The translations under genes and the position numbers were made by a program. The notes under the pieces are model-generated. The model saw nothing but the letters and a program-made list of their open reading frames with translations, was not told the origin of the DNA and did no database searches. A stretch of 64,000 nt of DNA from Lachnospiraceae bacterium (GTDB lineage: Bacteria > Bacillota > Clostridia > Lachnospirales > Lachnospiraceae). The first letter of the stretch is position 1. Each line of letters opens with the position of its first letter. Positions 15,480 through 24,537 of the stretch are shown here, one piece after another. The stretch spans positions 32,928 to 96,927 of the forward strand of contig JAFWZV010000008.1 of the NCBI GenBank assembly GCA_017517305.1. The letters run 5' to 3'.

Positions 15480-18323
15480 ATGATTTGGGAAATAATTCAG
15501 TCAATTAAAGAAACAATTTTAGATTATATAAAGCATAGATTATTCCCTATAACGGTAATTATTATTGTTATGTTTATTTTGCTTGTAAAACAGCTATTTA
15601 CCCTTCAAATTGTTGAAGGTCAAAAGCATATGGAAAACTTTACTTATAAGTCCAAGAAGACATTAACAATTGAGTCTGTTAGAGGTAATATCTATGATAG
15701 AAATGGTAAGCTTTTGGCATATAATGAGCTTGCCTATTCTGTTGTGTTCAGTAATGATACTGCCATTGTTGCAGCGGCTGAGGCTAAGGGAATGGATGAA
15801 AATCAACTTAAAAATGAAATATTGTATAGAGCAATTACCATTCTTGAAAATAATAATGATAATCTTGCTATAGATTTTAATATTGCTTTAGATGAGACTG
15901 GTGAGTATAAATTTTTGGTGAAAGAATCTCAGTTAAAAAGCTTTTTGAAGGATGTTTATGCGGTTACTGACTTTGATTCTTTGGAGGATAAGGAAAAGAA
16001 TTCCACTGCTGATGATGTTGTGAATTATTTATGTGATGAAGTATTTGAGATTTCACCTGATTACAGCAAAGAGGATAGGTTAAAAATACTTGCTTGTAGA
16101 TATAAGCTTTGGATGAATAGATATCAGCAGTATATGCCTGTTACCATAGCTTATGATATTAGTGAGGAAAGTAATGCTTCTTTGGCTGAGTATAGTGATG
16201 AATTAATTGGAATTGATGTACAGGTTCAGGCACTTAGAAAATATAATGATGCAGTTTATTTTGCTCATATCATTGGTTATGTTGGTGGAATCTCTGATGA
16301 AGAGCTTAAAACCTACAATGCAGAGTTACCTAAGGAAGACCAATATTCTAACAGTGAAATAGTTGGTAAAACTGGTATTGAGCAGTATATGGAGCATGAG
16401 CTTAGAGGTACTACGGGTTATGAGGTTATGTTTGTTGATAATCTTGGTAAACCAATTGAAATTGTAGAAACAAAGAATGCAGAGGCAGGAAATGATGTAT
16501 ATCTTACATTAGATTCTGATTTACAGAAGTATTGCTATGATACTTTGGAAAAGGAAATAGCTTCAATTCTTTTGGCGAATCTAACTGCAATTTATGATAT
16601 TCCAGAGGGAGAAAATGCACAGATACCAATTTGTGATGTGTATTTTGGATTGTTTAATAATAATATTTTATCCTTAGATAAAATGAAGAGAGATGATGCA
16701 TCTGTTCTAGAGAAGAAAACCTATTCCAATTATCTAGCTATGAAGGAAGAGGTAATGAATGAGCTTAATGTGATACTTAGGGAAAAGCCAGTCAAAACTC
16801 TTGACTTGGAAGAGGAGTATCAGTATTACACAGAATATATTTGTGAGGTATTGAATGTTAACAATATTCTTACAACATCTATGATTCCTTATAATGATGA
16901 GGAATTTATGGCATATTCAGAGGGTGAAACATCATTAGAGCATTATCTAAAGTATTGTATAAGTATAGAGGCTATAGACATATCTAGCTTTGATGTTGAA
17001 AGCTCATATTATGATACTGATGAGGTATATGACCTTCTTTGCGAATATATTTTAAATTATTTAAGAACTGATACGGAATTCGACAAACAGATAATTAGAT
17101 TTATGATAGAATCAGACGAGATAACAGGAGAAGATGTAGTATATCTGTTATATGATCAGGAAGTGTTGAATAAGAAAAATGATATTGAATATGAGGAATT
17201 TGTAGCTGGTGCTTATCCTGCCTATGATTTTTTTGCAAAGAAGATTAAGAATCTAGAGATAACTCCTGCTATGTTAGCCTTAGATCCATGTTCAGGCTCA
17301 ATTATAGTAACTGATATTAATACCGGTGATGTGTTAGCTCTGGTAACATACCCTAGTTATGATAACAATTATCTAACCAATGAGGTAGATTCAGAGTATT
17401 ATAGTACCTTGCTAGAGGACAAGACCACACCACTTATTAATAGAGCAACACAGCATAAGACTGCGCCAGGTTCTACCTATAAGCTACTTACCGCTGTAGC
17501 TGGTGTTACTGAGAACAAAATTGATGCAAGTACACTTCTTACCTGTGATGGAGAATTTAATGAAATCGAACCTGCTGCCAGATGTTGGTTATATCCAGGT
17601 GGTCATGGAGGTATGGATTTAGAGAGTGCTATACAGGCTTCCTGTAACATGTATTTTTATCAGGTTGGTTATTGGCTTGCAACTAAGAATGAAAAATACA
17701 ATGATTTACATGGTTTAAGTAAGCTTACAAAGTATGCTGAAATGTTTGGTTTTGATGCAGTATCAGGTGTTGAGCTTCCTGAAAGTGCACCAGAAATATC
17801 CAATAGTGATGCAGTTCGTACTGCCATTGGACAGGGTACAAATCTTTATACCCCTGTACAGATGGCTAGATATGTAACTACTGTTGCAAATAGTGGTACA
17901 TGCTATGACCTTACATTGATTGATAGAATAACAGATTATGAAGGAACTCTTGTAGAAGATAACAAAGCCAATATTCATCGTGAATTAGATGAAATTGCAC
18001 CTCAAACTTGGACTTCGGTACATGCAGGAATGAGAAGAGCTATAGTGTACGGGTCTAAGGATGATGAATTAATTAAGCAAATTAATGTTGAAGTTGCTGG
18101 TAAAACTGGAACAGCACAGGAAAGTGAGGTTAGACCTAACCATGCACTTTTTGTTTCTTTTGCTCCCTATGAAGCTCCAGAGGTCTCAGTTACCTGTGTA
18201 ATACAGTATGGATATTCTTCTGGTAATGCAAAAGAGCTTGCAAGCTTTGTATATGCATATATGTATGATTCTGAAAAGCTGGTTGGTGCTGAAATGTCAG
18301 GTAACACAGTTGTATCAGACTAG
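15480..18323 (+). CDS. mrdA: Class B penicillin-binding protein 2 (elongation transpeptidase) with a large insertion
   Basis: This is the peptidoglycan transpeptidase of the elongation complex, working with RodA. One N-terminal membrane helix (about 18-40) is followed by the dimerisation domain (ESVRGNIYDRNGKLLAYNEL; EIVGKTGIEQYMEHELRG). The transpeptidase domain has SxxK as STYK near residue 664 (TAPGSTYKLL), SxN as SCN near 720 and KTG as GKTGTAQ near 875. Between LTLDSDLQKYCYDTLEKEI (about 341-359) and LDPCSGSIIVTDINTGDVLA (about 598) lies an acidic insertion of roughly 240 residues. At 947 residues it is far longer than a typical PBP2 (600-700). It sits between mreD and minC. Confidence 0.94.
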   Translation: MIWEIIQSIKETILDYIKHRLFPITVIIIVMFILLVKQLFTLQIVEGQKHMENFTYKSKKTLTIESVRGNIYDRNGKLLAYNELAYSVVFSNDTAIVAAAEAKGMDENQLKNEILYRAITILENNNDNLAIDFNIALDETGEYKFLVKESQLKSFLKDVYAVTDFDSLEDKEKNSTADDVVNYLCDEVFEISPDYSKEDRLKILACRYKLWMNRYQQYMPVTIAYDISEESNASLAEYSDELIGIDVQVQALRKYNDAVYFAHIIGYVGGISDEELKTYNAELPKEDQYSNSEIVGKTGIEQYMEHELRGTTGYEVMFVDNLGKPIEIVETKNAEAGNDVYLTLDSDLQKYCYDTLEKEIASILLANLTAIYDIPEGENAQIPICDVYFGLFNNNILSLDKMKRDDASVLEKKTYSNYLAMKEEVMNELNVILREKPVKTLDLEEEYQYYTEYICEVLNVNNILTTSMIPYNDEEFMAYSEGETSLEHYLKYCISIEAIDISSFDVESSYYDTDEVYDLLCEYILNYLRTDTEFDKQIIRFMIESDEITGEDVVYLLYDQEVLNKKNDIEYEEFVAGAYPAYDFFAKKIKNLEITPAMLALDPCSGSIIVTDINTGDVLALVTYPSYDNNYLTNEVDSEYYSTLLEDKTTPLINRATQHKTAPGSTYKLLTAVAGVTENKIDASTLLTCDGEFNEIEPAARCWLYPGGHGGMDLESAIQASCNMYFYQVGYWLATKNEKYNDLHGLSKLTKYAEMFGFDAVSGVELPESAPEISNSDAVRTAIGQGTNLYTPVQMARYVTTVANSGTCYDLTLIDRITDYEGTLVEDNKANIHRELDEIAPQTWTSVHAGMRRAIVYGSKDDELIKQINVEVAGKTGTAQESEVRPNHALFVSFAPYEAPEVSVTCVIQYGYSSGNAKELASFVYAYMYDSEKLVGAEMSGNTVVSD

Positions 18324-18339
18324 TGTAAAGAGGTGAATA

Positions 18340-18843
18340 ATGAAAAATCCCGTTATTATCAAAGGTGATAAGGGGGGGATTCATATAATCATAGAGCCTA
18401 TGGCAAACATAGATGAGGTTTTATTTCAGCTAGAATATAAGCTTAAGGGGCCTCATAAAAGCTTTAAGAATTCCAAACCTATTAATGTAACCTTTGATGG
18501 AAAAGAATTAACGGATGATGAAAAAAGAGATATACTATTTGTTCTTAGTAAGGTAGGAATAAATGTATGTCACAATCAAAAAAGACAAGATAAAAATATA
18601 GATAAAATATCAAATATACAGCCTGATAAAGACGGACTATTCTATATTGGTAATCTAAGGAATGGCCAGTCCATAAATGCAAAATGCAGCATAGTTATCA
18701 TTGGCAATGTAGAAAAGGGCGCATCTGTGTATTCGCAAGGAAATATTGTGATTACAGGCTCCCTCGATGGTATTGCTAAAGCTGGTTGCCGTGGAAAAGA
18801 GAATGCATTTGTATATAGTTTAATATCAGGGAGGAATATTTGA
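18340..18843 (+). CDS. minC: Septum site-determining protein MinC, short C-terminus
   Basis: MinC blocks FtsZ ring assembly away from midcell when carried by MinD. The 167-residue protein has the N-terminal domain (about 1-75) and the C-terminal beta-helix domain with LRNGQSI (the RSGQ-type MinD-binding loop), IVIIGNVEKGASVYSQGNIV and GSLDGIAKAGCRGKENAFV. It stops soon after, without the usual tail of about 15-25 residues. Typical MinC proteins are 210-240 residues. The stop overlaps the minD start by one base. Confidence 0.9.
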   Translation: MKNPVIIKGDKGGIHIIIEPMANIDEVLFQLEYKLKGPHKSFKNSKPINVTFDGKELTDDEKRDILFVLSKVGINVCHNQKRQDKNIDKISNIQPDKDGLFYIGNLRNGQSINAKCSIVIIGNVEKGASVYSQGNIVITGSLDGIAKAGCRGKENAFVYSLISGRNI

Positions 18844-19655
18844 TGAGTGAAGTGTTAGTTGTAACAAGTGGAAAGGGTGGAGTTGGAAAAACCACCACTA
18901 CAGCCAATATAGGCTATGGCTTGGCTGGTTTAGGATATAAGGTATTACTTATAGACACTGATATAGGTCTTAGAAACCTTGATGTGGTTATGGGACTTGA
19001 TAACAGAATAGTCTATAATTTAGTTGATGTAATCGAAGGGAGCTGTAGATCAAGACAAGCTATTATAAAGGATAAGACCTATGATAATTTGGGATTACTA
19101 CCTGCTGCACAAACCAGAGACAAAACTGCGATTTGTCCTGAGCAGATGAAGAAGCTGATTGAGGAGCTTAAACCTGAATACGATTACATAATTATAGATT
19201 GTCCGGCAGGAATAGAGCATGGTTTTAAGAATGCAATTGCCGCTGCTAATAGAGCCATAATTGTTACAACACCAGAGGTATCTGCAATTAGAGATGCAGA
19301 TAGAATAATAGGTATTTTAAATGCAAATGAGATGCCTAGAATAGATTTGATTATAAATAGAATACGTCAGGACATGGTTAGACGTGGAGATATGATGTCA
19401 GTAGATGATGTAGTTGATATCTTATCTATTAATCTTATTGGAACCTTATATGATGATGAAGAAATTGTAATAGCTAGCAATAGAGGAGAGCCTATAGCAG
19501 GAAGTAATTCCAAATCAGGTAAAGCTTATGATTACATAGCAAGAAGAATTGCAGGTATTACTACAAGCAAGGATACTGAACAAAAGCTTAAGCTTTTTAA
19601 ATGGATAAAGAAGAAGGGAAAAAATGTTCACAAAATTCAGTCTCAAGGATTATAA
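18843..19655 (+). CDS. minD: Septum site-determining ATPase MinD
   Basis: A ParA-type ATPase of 270 residues that brings MinC to the membrane. It shows the deviant Walker A KGGVGKTTTTANIG, the switch I region DTDIGLRNLDVVMGLDNR, and IIDCPAGIEHGF. The C-terminal end (LKLFKWIKKKGK) is a basic amphipathic helix fitting the membrane-targeting sequence, followed by an unusual extra tail. ATG 18843 is preferred over the TTG at 18840 because it overlaps the minC TGA. The last 32 bases overlap the rodA start. No minE follows. Confidence 0.96.
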   Translation: MSEVLVVTSGKGGVGKTTTTANIGYGLAGLGYKVLLIDTDIGLRNLDVVMGLDNRIVYNLVDVIEGSCRSRQAIIKDKTYDNLGLLPAAQTRDKTAICPEQMKKLIEELKPEYDYIIIDCPAGIEHGFKNAIAAANRAIIVTTPEVSAIRDADRIIGILNANEMPRIDLIINRIRQDMVRRGDMMSVDDVVDILSINLIGTLYDDEEIVIASNRGEPIAGSNSKSGKAYDYIARRIAGITTSKDTEQKLKLFKWIKKKGKNVHKIQSQGL

Positions 19656-20742
19656 TTTTAAATTGTTTTTTACTGTTGTTGTCACTATTATTATAGGAAT
19701 TATTTGTATTAATAGCGCTGATAGTTCATTTACAATAAGACAGATTATCGGTGCTGCAATGGGAATAACTATTATGGCAGTTGTTTCTGCTATAGATTAT
19801 GAATTTATATGTAAGTTCTATATGGCAATTTATGCAGTTAATGCTGTATTGCTTTTATTGGTTCTTCTCGTTGGTGTAGAGGTAAATAGTGCTACTAGAT
19901 GGATTAATATAGGTGGAGACGGAGGCGTACAGTTCCAGCCATCTGAGTTTTCTAAGATTATGATGATTATTTGCTATTCAACTATTTTAGCAAAGCTCAG
20001 AAGAGATAATGAGTTGAATACTGTTAAAGGAATGGGCAAGATGGCTTTGGCTGCGGCAATACCTTTGGGACTTATTGTATTAGAGCCGGATCTTTCAACT
20101 ACCTTGTGTCTTACCTTTGTATTACTTACATTAATATATTTGGCTGGTATAAGCTATAAGCTTATTTTAATTGCGTTGCTTATATTTGTACCGATAGCAG
20201 GTAGCTTTATTATGTATATTCAAAGACCTGATCAGATATTACTTAAGGATTATCAGGTAGCCAGAATATTACAGTTTATATATCCAGATCAGTATGGTGA
20301 GGATTATTCACAGCAGAACAACTCTATTATGGCTATAGGTTCAGGTGAACTTACAGGTAAGGGACTGAATTCTTCAACCATAGCTACAGTAAAGGATGCA
20401 AACTTTATATCAGAGCAGCAGACTGACTTTATATTTTCTGTTATTGGAGAGGAATTAGGCTTTGTTGGAAGCGTATTCATTGTTGCAATTATATTGGCAA
20501 TAGTGTTACAATGTATAAGTGTAAGTAGAAAAGCTAAGGACTTAAAAGGTATGCTTATTGCAGCTGGTGTGGCCTGTCTTGTTGGTTACCAGTCCTTTAT
20601 AAATATTGGCGTAGCAACTGGATTATTACCTAATACTGGTATACCGTTACCATTTATAAGCTATGGACTAAGTTCTCTTATAAGTGTTTGTGCCGGTCTA
20701 GGTATTGTACTAAATATTAGTCTACAGAAAAAGTTTTACTAG
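19624..20742 (+). CDS. rodA: RodA-type SEDS peptidoglycan glycosyltransferase
   Basis: SEDS proteins polymerise lipid II; RodA works with PBP2 in elongation. The 372-residue protein has about ten membrane helices, with WINIGGDGGVQFQPSEFSKI, EPDLSTTLCL, the QQNNSIMAIGSGELTGKGL loop, QQTDFIFSVIGEELGF and the C-terminal PNTGIPLPFISYGLSSLIS signature. Position next to minD and in the same block as PBP2 favours RodA over FtsW. It starts inside the end of minD after an AAGGG site. Confidence 0.93.
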   Translation: MFTKFSLKDYNFKLFFTVVVTIIIGIICINSADSSFTIRQIIGAAMGITIMAVVSAIDYEFICKFYMAIYAVNAVLLLLVLLVGVEVNSATRWINIGGDGGVQFQPSEFSKIMMIICYSTILAKLRRDNELNTVKGMGKMALAAAIPLGLIVLEPDLSTTLCLTFVLLTLIYLAGISYKLILIALLIFVPIAGSFIMYIQRPDQILLKDYQVARILQFIYPDQYGEDYSQQNNSIMAIGSGELTGKGLNSSTIATVKDANFISEQQTDFIFSVIGEELGFVGSVFIVAIILAIVLQCISVSRKAKDLKGMLIAAGVACLVGYQSFINIGVATGLLPNTGIPLPFISYGLSSLISVCAGLGIVLNISLQKKFY

Positions 20743-20755
20743 GGGGAAATGGCTG

Positions 20756-21154
20756 ATGAATATAGGATTAATAGCACATGATTCTAAGAAAAAGTTAATG
20801 CAGAACTTTTGTATAGCCTACAGAGGCATTTTGTCTCATCATGAGATTTATGCTACTGGTACTACAGGTAGAATGGTGGAGGATGTGACCAATCTTACTG
20901 TACATAAGTTTTTGGCTGGTCATACAGGAGGAGCTAATCAGTTGGGTTCTATGATAGAGGGGAATGAACTTGATATGATGATTTTTTTAAGAGACCCTCA
21001 AACTAAGAAGCTTAATGATGTTGATATCAGTAAGATTTTTACTTTGTGTGATCTTCACAATATTCCACTTGCCACTAATTTGGCCTCAGCAGAGCTTATG
21101 GTTAAGGCTTTAGATAGAGGGGATTTGGATTGGAGAGAATTATTTAAGCATTAA
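20756..21154 (+). CDS. mgsA: Methylglyoxal synthase
   Basis: Converts dihydroxyacetone phosphate to methylglyoxal and phosphate, a glycolytic overflow route. The 132-residue protein shows the family blocks IGLIAHDSKKK, ATGTTGRM, GGANQLGSMI, the FLRDP motif carrying the catalytic Asp, and NLASAELMVKAL near the C-terminus. It lies 13 bases after rodA with a GGGGGAAA ribosome binding site. Its presence in a wall block recurs in Clostridia and says little about function. Confidence 0.95.
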   Translation: MNIGLIAHDSKKKLMQNFCIAYRGILSHHEIYATGTTGRMVEDVTNLTVHKFLAGHTGGANQLGSMIEGNELDMMIFLRDPQTKKLNDVDISKIFTLCDLHNIPLATNLASAELMVKALDRGDLDWRELFKH

Positions 21155-21184
21155 ACTTAAATATTATAAAATACAGGTGATAAA

Positions 21185-22171
21185 ATGTTTAGAAGCATAT
21201 TAAAAAGTTTAATACCGGTCGTAATTATTTGTATATTCTTTCTTGTTGTAAGTATTTTAAATAATTCAGTAAAAGATGAGTATCCAGAGGCTTCTAATAT
21301 GACCTTTGGAATTAGTGAGATGCTTAAAGCATCAGATACAACAGAATATACTTTGGATAATACAGTGGTTTATCGCTCAGATAATACTAATGCTGAGCTT
21401 TTTGACGACTGTTATTATGCGTTGATGATTAATGAGACAGATCAAGAGGTTATAGCTGCCAAGAATGCTCATGAGAGAATGTATCCTGCTTCAATGACTA
21501 AATATATGACTGCTATGGTTGTTTGCGATAAGATTGAAAGTGGAGATATTAATCTTAATAGCACTGTAACGTTAACTAGAGACTATGATTTAACCTATGA
21601 TGGTGTAGCCCCAGCAGATATATTCTATGGTGATGAAATATCTGTTAAGGACCTTCTATATGGATTAATGATAGAAAGTAATAATTATTATGCCCTTATT
21701 CTTGCGGATTATGTTGCAGGAAGTGAAGAGGCTTTTTGTGCTTTAATGAATCAGAAGGCTAAGAGTATTGGTGCTACAGGTACACACTACATGAATCCTC
21801 ATGGACTTGATAATCCAGAGCATTATTCTACAGCATATGATATATATTTGATAACTAAGGAAGCCTATAAGTATGATTTAATAAGAGAGATTGATGAATT
21901 TGATTCATATTCGTATTCTTATATTAGTTCAGAGGGTTATTTAATTAATAGAGAAATCTATCCAACAAACTATTTCTTGAATGGTAATGTTGATTTGCCA
22001 GCAAATTATGATGTTCATGTATGGAAAACCGGTACAACTGATGGAGCTGGTAATGCTTTGTCTATGTATGTTACTAAGAATGATAAAACATATATTGTTA
22101 TTGCTGCATCTGGTGATTCAAAGCAGGTGTTATATGATGCTATGGTAAAGCTTCTTTGTCTTGTAAAGTAA
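21185..22171 (+). CDS. D-alanyl-D-alanine carboxypeptidase (S11 family)
   Basis: A low-molecular-weight penicillin-binding protein that trims the terminal D-Ala from peptidoglycan stem peptides. The 328-residue protein has an N-terminal hydrophobic segment (about 8-25) serving as signal or anchor, and the three active-site motifs SMTK (in YPASMTKYMTA), SNN (ESNNYYALI) and KTGT (VWKTGTTDGAGN). The PBP5 C-terminal domain seen in DacA and DacF is missing, so it is a catalytic-domain-only form held by its N-terminus. Confidence 0.92.
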   Translation: MFRSILKSLIPVVIICIFFLVVSILNNSVKDEYPEASNMTFGISEMLKASDTTEYTLDNTVVYRSDNTNAELFDDCYYALMINETDQEVIAAKNAHERMYPASMTKYMTAMVVCDKIESGDINLNSTVTLTRDYDLTYDGVAPADIFYGDEISVKDLLYGLMIESNNYYALILADYVAGSEEAFCALMNQKAKSIGATGTHYMNPHGLDNPEHYSTAYDIYLITKEAYKYDLIREIDEFDSYSYSYISSEGYLINREIYPTNYFLNGNVDLPANYDVHVWKTGTTDGAGNALSMYVTKNDKTYIVIAASGDSKQVLYDAMVKLLCLVK

Positions 22172-22190
22172 CAAAAGGGTAAGAGTATTT

Positions 22191-23816
22191 ATGAGTAGAA
22201 ATAATAACGTAGTTAAAATTAATAAGCCAATTAAGGTTAATGCTGCAACTTGTGTTGTTGCAGCAATTTTGTTGTATGTAATTATATGTGTTATTAAGAT
22301 GGCTGCTAAAGAGCCTATATCAATTTACAGAGTTAGTAAAAGTAATGTGAATAATAACATAACCTTAAATGGCTTAGCTATAAGAGATGAACAGCTAATT
22401 AAAACAACTAATGCTGGTTATGTTTGTTACTATATTAGAGATGGAGAGAAAGTAATGAAGGGTTCAACAGTATGCACTGTTGATGAAACCGGAAGCTTAG
22501 TTAATACTGTAGCAGATAGTGATGGGTTTGAAGCTTTGTTAAATGAAGAGGATTATGCTGATATTAGAGAGCTTATTAGTTTGTATAAGGTGTCTTACAG
22601 TGATGAAACATTTTTTGAGGCCTATAACTTTGAAAATAATGTAAATAACAAGGTTTTAGAGCTTACAAATGAAGTGATGATGCAACAAATTACTGACAAT
22701 AATTTCTCAAATCTTAGTGGAATTAAGTCTTCATATAGTGGTATTGTAACCTATTATATAGATGGTTATGAGGGTTATGATATATCAAAGGTTAAAGCAT
22801 CAGATTTTGATAAATCCAAGTATTCAAAGCAGACCTTAAAAACTGGAGAAATAGTATCAGCAGGTAGTGATATAGTAAAGATAATTCCAAGTGAAAAATG
22901 GAATATTATAGCACCTATTACTGATCAACAGATTAGTGCCTTAGCTGATAGTGAGATGATTAGCTTTAAGATTAATAATTCCAGCTACATTGTATATATG
23001 CCGTATACAATTATTAATAGCGCAGATGGAAAGTATATCAATATTAGTTTAGATAAATATTTATACAACTATATGGCAGAAAGATTTTTAACTATTGAAA
23101 TCATTAGAGATCAGGACGAAGGTCTTAAAGTACCTAATTCAGCATTGGTAACAAAGGATGTTTATAAGATACCTATTAGCTATTTGACTGCAGGTGGAAA
23201 TCAAAGTAACGAAAATAGATTTAATGTTCAGTCCAAGGATGAGAATGGAAATCTTGTGAATAAGTTGGTAGAGCCAACAATATTTAAGATTGATGAAGAT
23301 TATTGTTATGTAGATCCTAGCTTCTTTGAGGATACAGATGTATTAGTTCCTAAGAACACTATAACTATGTCCTCTATGGAGAAGGTAGCCTATGCTGAAG
23401 GAAACTTATATGCTATTCCATTATCTTATCTAAATGCAAGTGTTACTGAAGGGCAGTCAGTTAAAATTTCAGTTCAGAGAAAAAAGGATGACGGCTCTGG
23501 TAGAATTAATGCTGATGTAGAGACAATGGTTTATCATATTATTGGTGATTATGCATACGTAGATTCAAGTGGATTTAAAGATACAGATATTCTTGTTGAA
23601 GGAGATGCATCTTCTACTATTGCAGTATCTGTATTAGAGATAAAAAAGCTTGATGGGGTATATTTGGCTAATAGAGGTACTGCTGAATTTACTTATGTAA
23701 CTGTTCTAAAAACAGTAGATGAATTTGCCCTTATTAAAAATGGTGAAGAAATAAATGTATATGATAATATTATTCTTGATTCATCAAAGGTTGTAGAGAA
23801 TCAGGTTATTTATTAG
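22191..23816 (+). CDS. HlyD-like membrane-anchored protein of the division cluster
   Basis: A 541-residue protein with one N-terminal membrane helix (about 20-40) and a large outer part. The stretch after it (LNGLAIRDEQLIKTTNAGYVCYYIRDGEKVMKGSTVCTVDE) resembles the lipoyl/barrel-sandwich half of HlyD adaptors. A second half-motif (SGIVTYYIDGYEGY, then TLKTGEIVSAGSDIVKIIPS) follows. Two related blocks near residues 320-400 and 405-480 (IPISYLTAGGN and IPLSYLNASVT, each followed by a YCYVDPSFFEDTD or YAYVDSSGFKDTD segment) suggest an internal duplication. No transport partner is next to it. In Clostridia such genes lie between wall genes and yggS-sepF; the function is not established. Confidence 0.7.
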   Translation: MSRNNNVVKINKPIKVNAATCVVAAILLYVIICVIKMAAKEPISIYRVSKSNVNNNITLNGLAIRDEQLIKTTNAGYVCYYIRDGEKVMKGSTVCTVDETGSLVNTVADSDGFEALLNEEDYADIRELISLYKVSYSDETFFEAYNFENNVNNKVLELTNEVMMQQITDNNFSNLSGIKSSYSGIVTYYIDGYEGYDISKVKASDFDKSKYSKQTLKTGEIVSAGSDIVKIIPSEKWNIIAPITDQQISALADSEMISFKINNSSYIVYMPYTIINSADGKYINISLDKYLYNYMAERFLTIEIIRDQDEGLKVPNSALVTKDVYKIPISYLTAGGNQSNENRFNVQSKDENGNLVNKLVEPTIFKIDEDYCYVDPSFFEDTDVLVPKNTITMSSMEKVAYAEGNLYAIPLSYLNASVTEGQSVKISVQRKKDDGSGRINADVETMVYHIIGDYAYVDSSGFKDTDILVEGDASSTIAVSVLEIKKLDGVYLANRGTAEFTYVTVLKTVDEFALIKNGEEINVYDNIILDSSKVVENQVIY

Positions 23817-23827
23817 AGGTGATGTAT

Positions 23828-24520
23828 ATGTTAAGAGAAAATCTTAAAGCTGTTCAGGATAAAATAGAAGCTGTTTGTGCAAAGGTAGGAAGAAATAGCA
23901 GTGAAGTTACTTTAATTGCGGTAAGTAAGACTAAACCATTATCTGATATTGAGGAACTTATTCAGTGTGGAACTACTGAATTTGGAGAGAATAAGGTACA
24001 GGAGCTTGTTGATAAGTACGAGAAAGTATCAACTAAGGTAAATTGGCATCTTATTGGTCATTTGCAGACAAATAAGGTAAAATATATCGTTGATAAAGCT
24101 TGTCTTATTCACTCTGTTGATTCCCTTAAGCTGGCAAAGGAAATTGATAAGGAAGCAAAGAAAAAGGATGTAATTGTTGATATATTAATTCAGGTAAATG
24201 TAGCTAATGAGGATACAAAATTTGGATTAGAAACTGACGAAGTTTTTACACTTATCAATGAAGTTAGTATGTTAAATAATGTGAAAATTAAGGGGCTTAT
24301 GACCATTGCTCCTTTTGTAGAAAATCCAGAGGAAAATAGGGTATATTTTAGGCAATTAAAGCAATTATTACTTGACATAAAATCAAAAAACATTGATAAT
24401 GTTGATATGAGTATTTTGTCAATGGGTATGACTAACGATTATGAAGTTGCTATCGAAGAAGGTGCAACTATGGTTCGTGTAGGAACAGGCATTTTTGGAG
24501 AGCGCAATTATAATATATAA
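23828..24520 (+). CDS. yggS: YggS-family PLP homeostasis protein
   Basis: A PLP-binding protein with an alanine-racemase-like TIM barrel and no known enzymatic activity, involved in vitamin B6 and amino-acid balance (YlmE in Bacillus). The 230-residue protein shows VTLIAVSKTKPLSDI (Lys that binds PLP), FGENKVQELVDKYE, WHLIGHLQTNKVKYI, GLMTIAPFVEN and the end block LSMGMTNDYEVAIEEGATMVRVGTGIFGER. GAGGTGAT at 23816-23823 places the start at ATG 23828 rather than the GTG or ATG upstream. The yggS-sepF-divIVA order matches ylmE-ylmF in Bacillus. Confidence 0.95.
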   Translation: MLRENLKAVQDKIEAVCAKVGRNSSEVTLIAVSKTKPLSDIEELIQCGTTEFGENKVQELVDKYEKVSTKVNWHLIGHLQTNKVKYIVDKACLIHSVDSLKLAKEIDKEAKKKDVIVDILIQVNVANEDTKFGLETDEVFTLINEVSMLNNVKIKGLMTIAPFVENPEENRVYFRQLKQLLLDIKSKNIDNVDMSILSMGMTNDYEVAIEEGATMVRVGTGIFGERNYNI

Positions 24521-24537
24521 TTAAGGAGATTTTATCT

